Assembly (NCBI GenBank): GCA_002305255.1
Contig: DBQN01000075.1
Span: 1,293 to 14,378 of the forward strand
Direction: 5' to 3'
Length of the DNA stretch: 13,086 nt
Origin: Firmicutes bacterium UBA1393
Lineage (GTDB): Bacteria; Bacillota; DTU025
Below are positions 12,569 to 13,086 of the stretch, one piece after another. The stretch's first letter is position 1. Each line of letters begins with the position of its first letter. The translations under genes and the position numbers were made by a program. Under the pieces are notes generated by a model, which was not told the origin of the DNA, made no database searches, and saw only the letters and a program-made list of their open reading frames with translations.

Positions 12569-13086
12569 GTGCGGAGGTTCCCGGTCAACACCATAGGCGC
12601 GGACATGATGCCGCCGGGCGAGCAGATCATGAGAGGCTACGCAGCGGTGGCCAGGCTGATCGTCGCAGCCGCCGAAGGCCGCGCGTTGACAGTCGCCGTC
12701 GACGGCATGCCCGGGCATGACTGGGCGGCGATTGCCGAGCACCTCGCAGAAGCGGTGAAGGCTGGTTGGAGCATCCACTGCAGCAATTCCGACGCGCTGC
12801 AGCGACCGATTATTGCGACCCTCTTTGTCTCCGGCGCCGTCCGCACTCCCGAAGAACTGGGCGAACTCTTCGCCCCATACCTCGCCGGCGGCCCGGTCTT
12901 CGGACGGGTCTGCGATCGCGAGTTGTCGGAGTGTTTCGACGATCGCAAATGCAGCGCTCTCGTCGATGAGGTGCGTGCCGCGCGCGCCACGCACGCCGAC
13001 ATCGTCTTGCTCATGGGCCCCGGCGCCCTGCTGCCGCAGTTCAGGCCCCTGGCCGACGTCTCGTTCTACTGGGATGCCACTCGCGA
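12569..13086 (+). CDS. N-terminal part of a probable class I mannose-6-phosphate isomerase-like protein (partial)
   Basis: This frame stays open to the right edge, giving 172 residues of an incomplete protein. The start is probably the GTG at 12569, eight bases after GAAGGGAGA (12552-12560); an ATG at 12605 is the alternative. The sequence has an alpha/beta pattern: LTVAVDGMPGHDW (about 42-54), then PVFGRVCDREL, IVLLMGPGALL and ADVSFYWDATR near the end. From memory this resembles the nucleoside-kinase-like domain found before the catalytic domain of long (about 580-residue) class I mannose-6-phosphate isomerases in some bacteria. The place of the P-loop is held by DGMPGHD, without the usual GK[ST], so ATP binding would be impaired. 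The isomerase domain, with its zinc ligands, would lie outside the window. I rate the family as tentative; an unrelated sugar enzyme is possible. Confidence 0.5.
   Translation, partial: MRRFPVNTIGADMMPPGEQIMRGYAAVARLIVAAAEGRALTVAVDGMPGHDWAAIAEHLAEAVKAGWSIHCSNSDALQRPIIATLFVSGAVRTPEELGELFAPYLAGGPVFGRVCDRELSECFDDRKCSALVDEVRAARATHADIVLLMGPGALLPQFRPLADVSFYWDATR

Noticed and set aside
12111..12596. A 161-codon + strand frame across the regulator's 5' end.
   Set aside because: Part of it is antisense to the AraC HTH coding region and it has no recognisable domain.

Overview
This is a GC-rich (roughly 60%) bacterial chromosomal window. Genes are densely packed and read in both directions. Many start at GTG or TTG and have strong purine-rich Shine-Dalgarno sites (AGGAGG, GGGAGG), and AGG arginine and ATA isoleucine codons are common. 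The DUF2905 protein and this codon style suggest a deep-branching Bacillota or a similar lineage. The solute-binding protein has a plain Sec signal peptide with no lipobox, which would fit a diderm cell better. The lineage call is inference only.

Layout. (1) Positions 2-1267, + strand: the tail of a MalG-type sugar ABC permease, then an MtnA-family aldose-1-phosphate isomerase. (2) 1360-1584, - strand: a small DUF2905 membrane protein, followed by 364 bases without a gene that hold inverted repeats and a good candidate promoter. (3) 1949-2666, + strand: an overlapping MNT nucleotidyltransferase/HEPN pair, a toxin-antitoxin-type module. (4) 5006-2677, - strand: a NamZ/DUF1343 exo-N-acetylmuramidase-like protein followed by a DUF6933-pRiA4b Orf3 fusion protein, apparently one transcript. 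(5) 5235-11200, + strand and divergent from namZ: a complete Opp/Dpp-type importer (binding protein, two permeases, two ATPases) with overlapping or near-touching genes, a strong stem-loop after the binding-protein gene and a hairpin after the last gene. (6) 12174-11278, - strand: an AraC-family regulator with a GyrI-like effector domain, convergent with the importer. (7) 12569-end, + strand: the 5' part of a gene that resembles the N-terminal domain of long class I mannose-6-phosphate isomerase-like proteins.

How it fits together. The most interesting arrangement is the divergent pair of a cytosolic NamZ-like muramidase and a family-5-type importer whose DppC-like subunit carries the long extracytoplasmic insert seen in some oligosaccharide and YejE-type systems. 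This suggests uptake and cytoplasmic trimming of cell-wall glycan or muropeptide fragments, but nothing in the sequence proves the substrate. Both ends of the window carry sugar-phosphate genes (sugar permease plus MtnA-like isomerase on the left, isomerase-like gene on the right), so the neighbourhood looks like a carbohydrate scavenging region with a toxin-antitoxin-type module inserted. I found no rRNA, tRNA, CRISPR array or insertion sequence.
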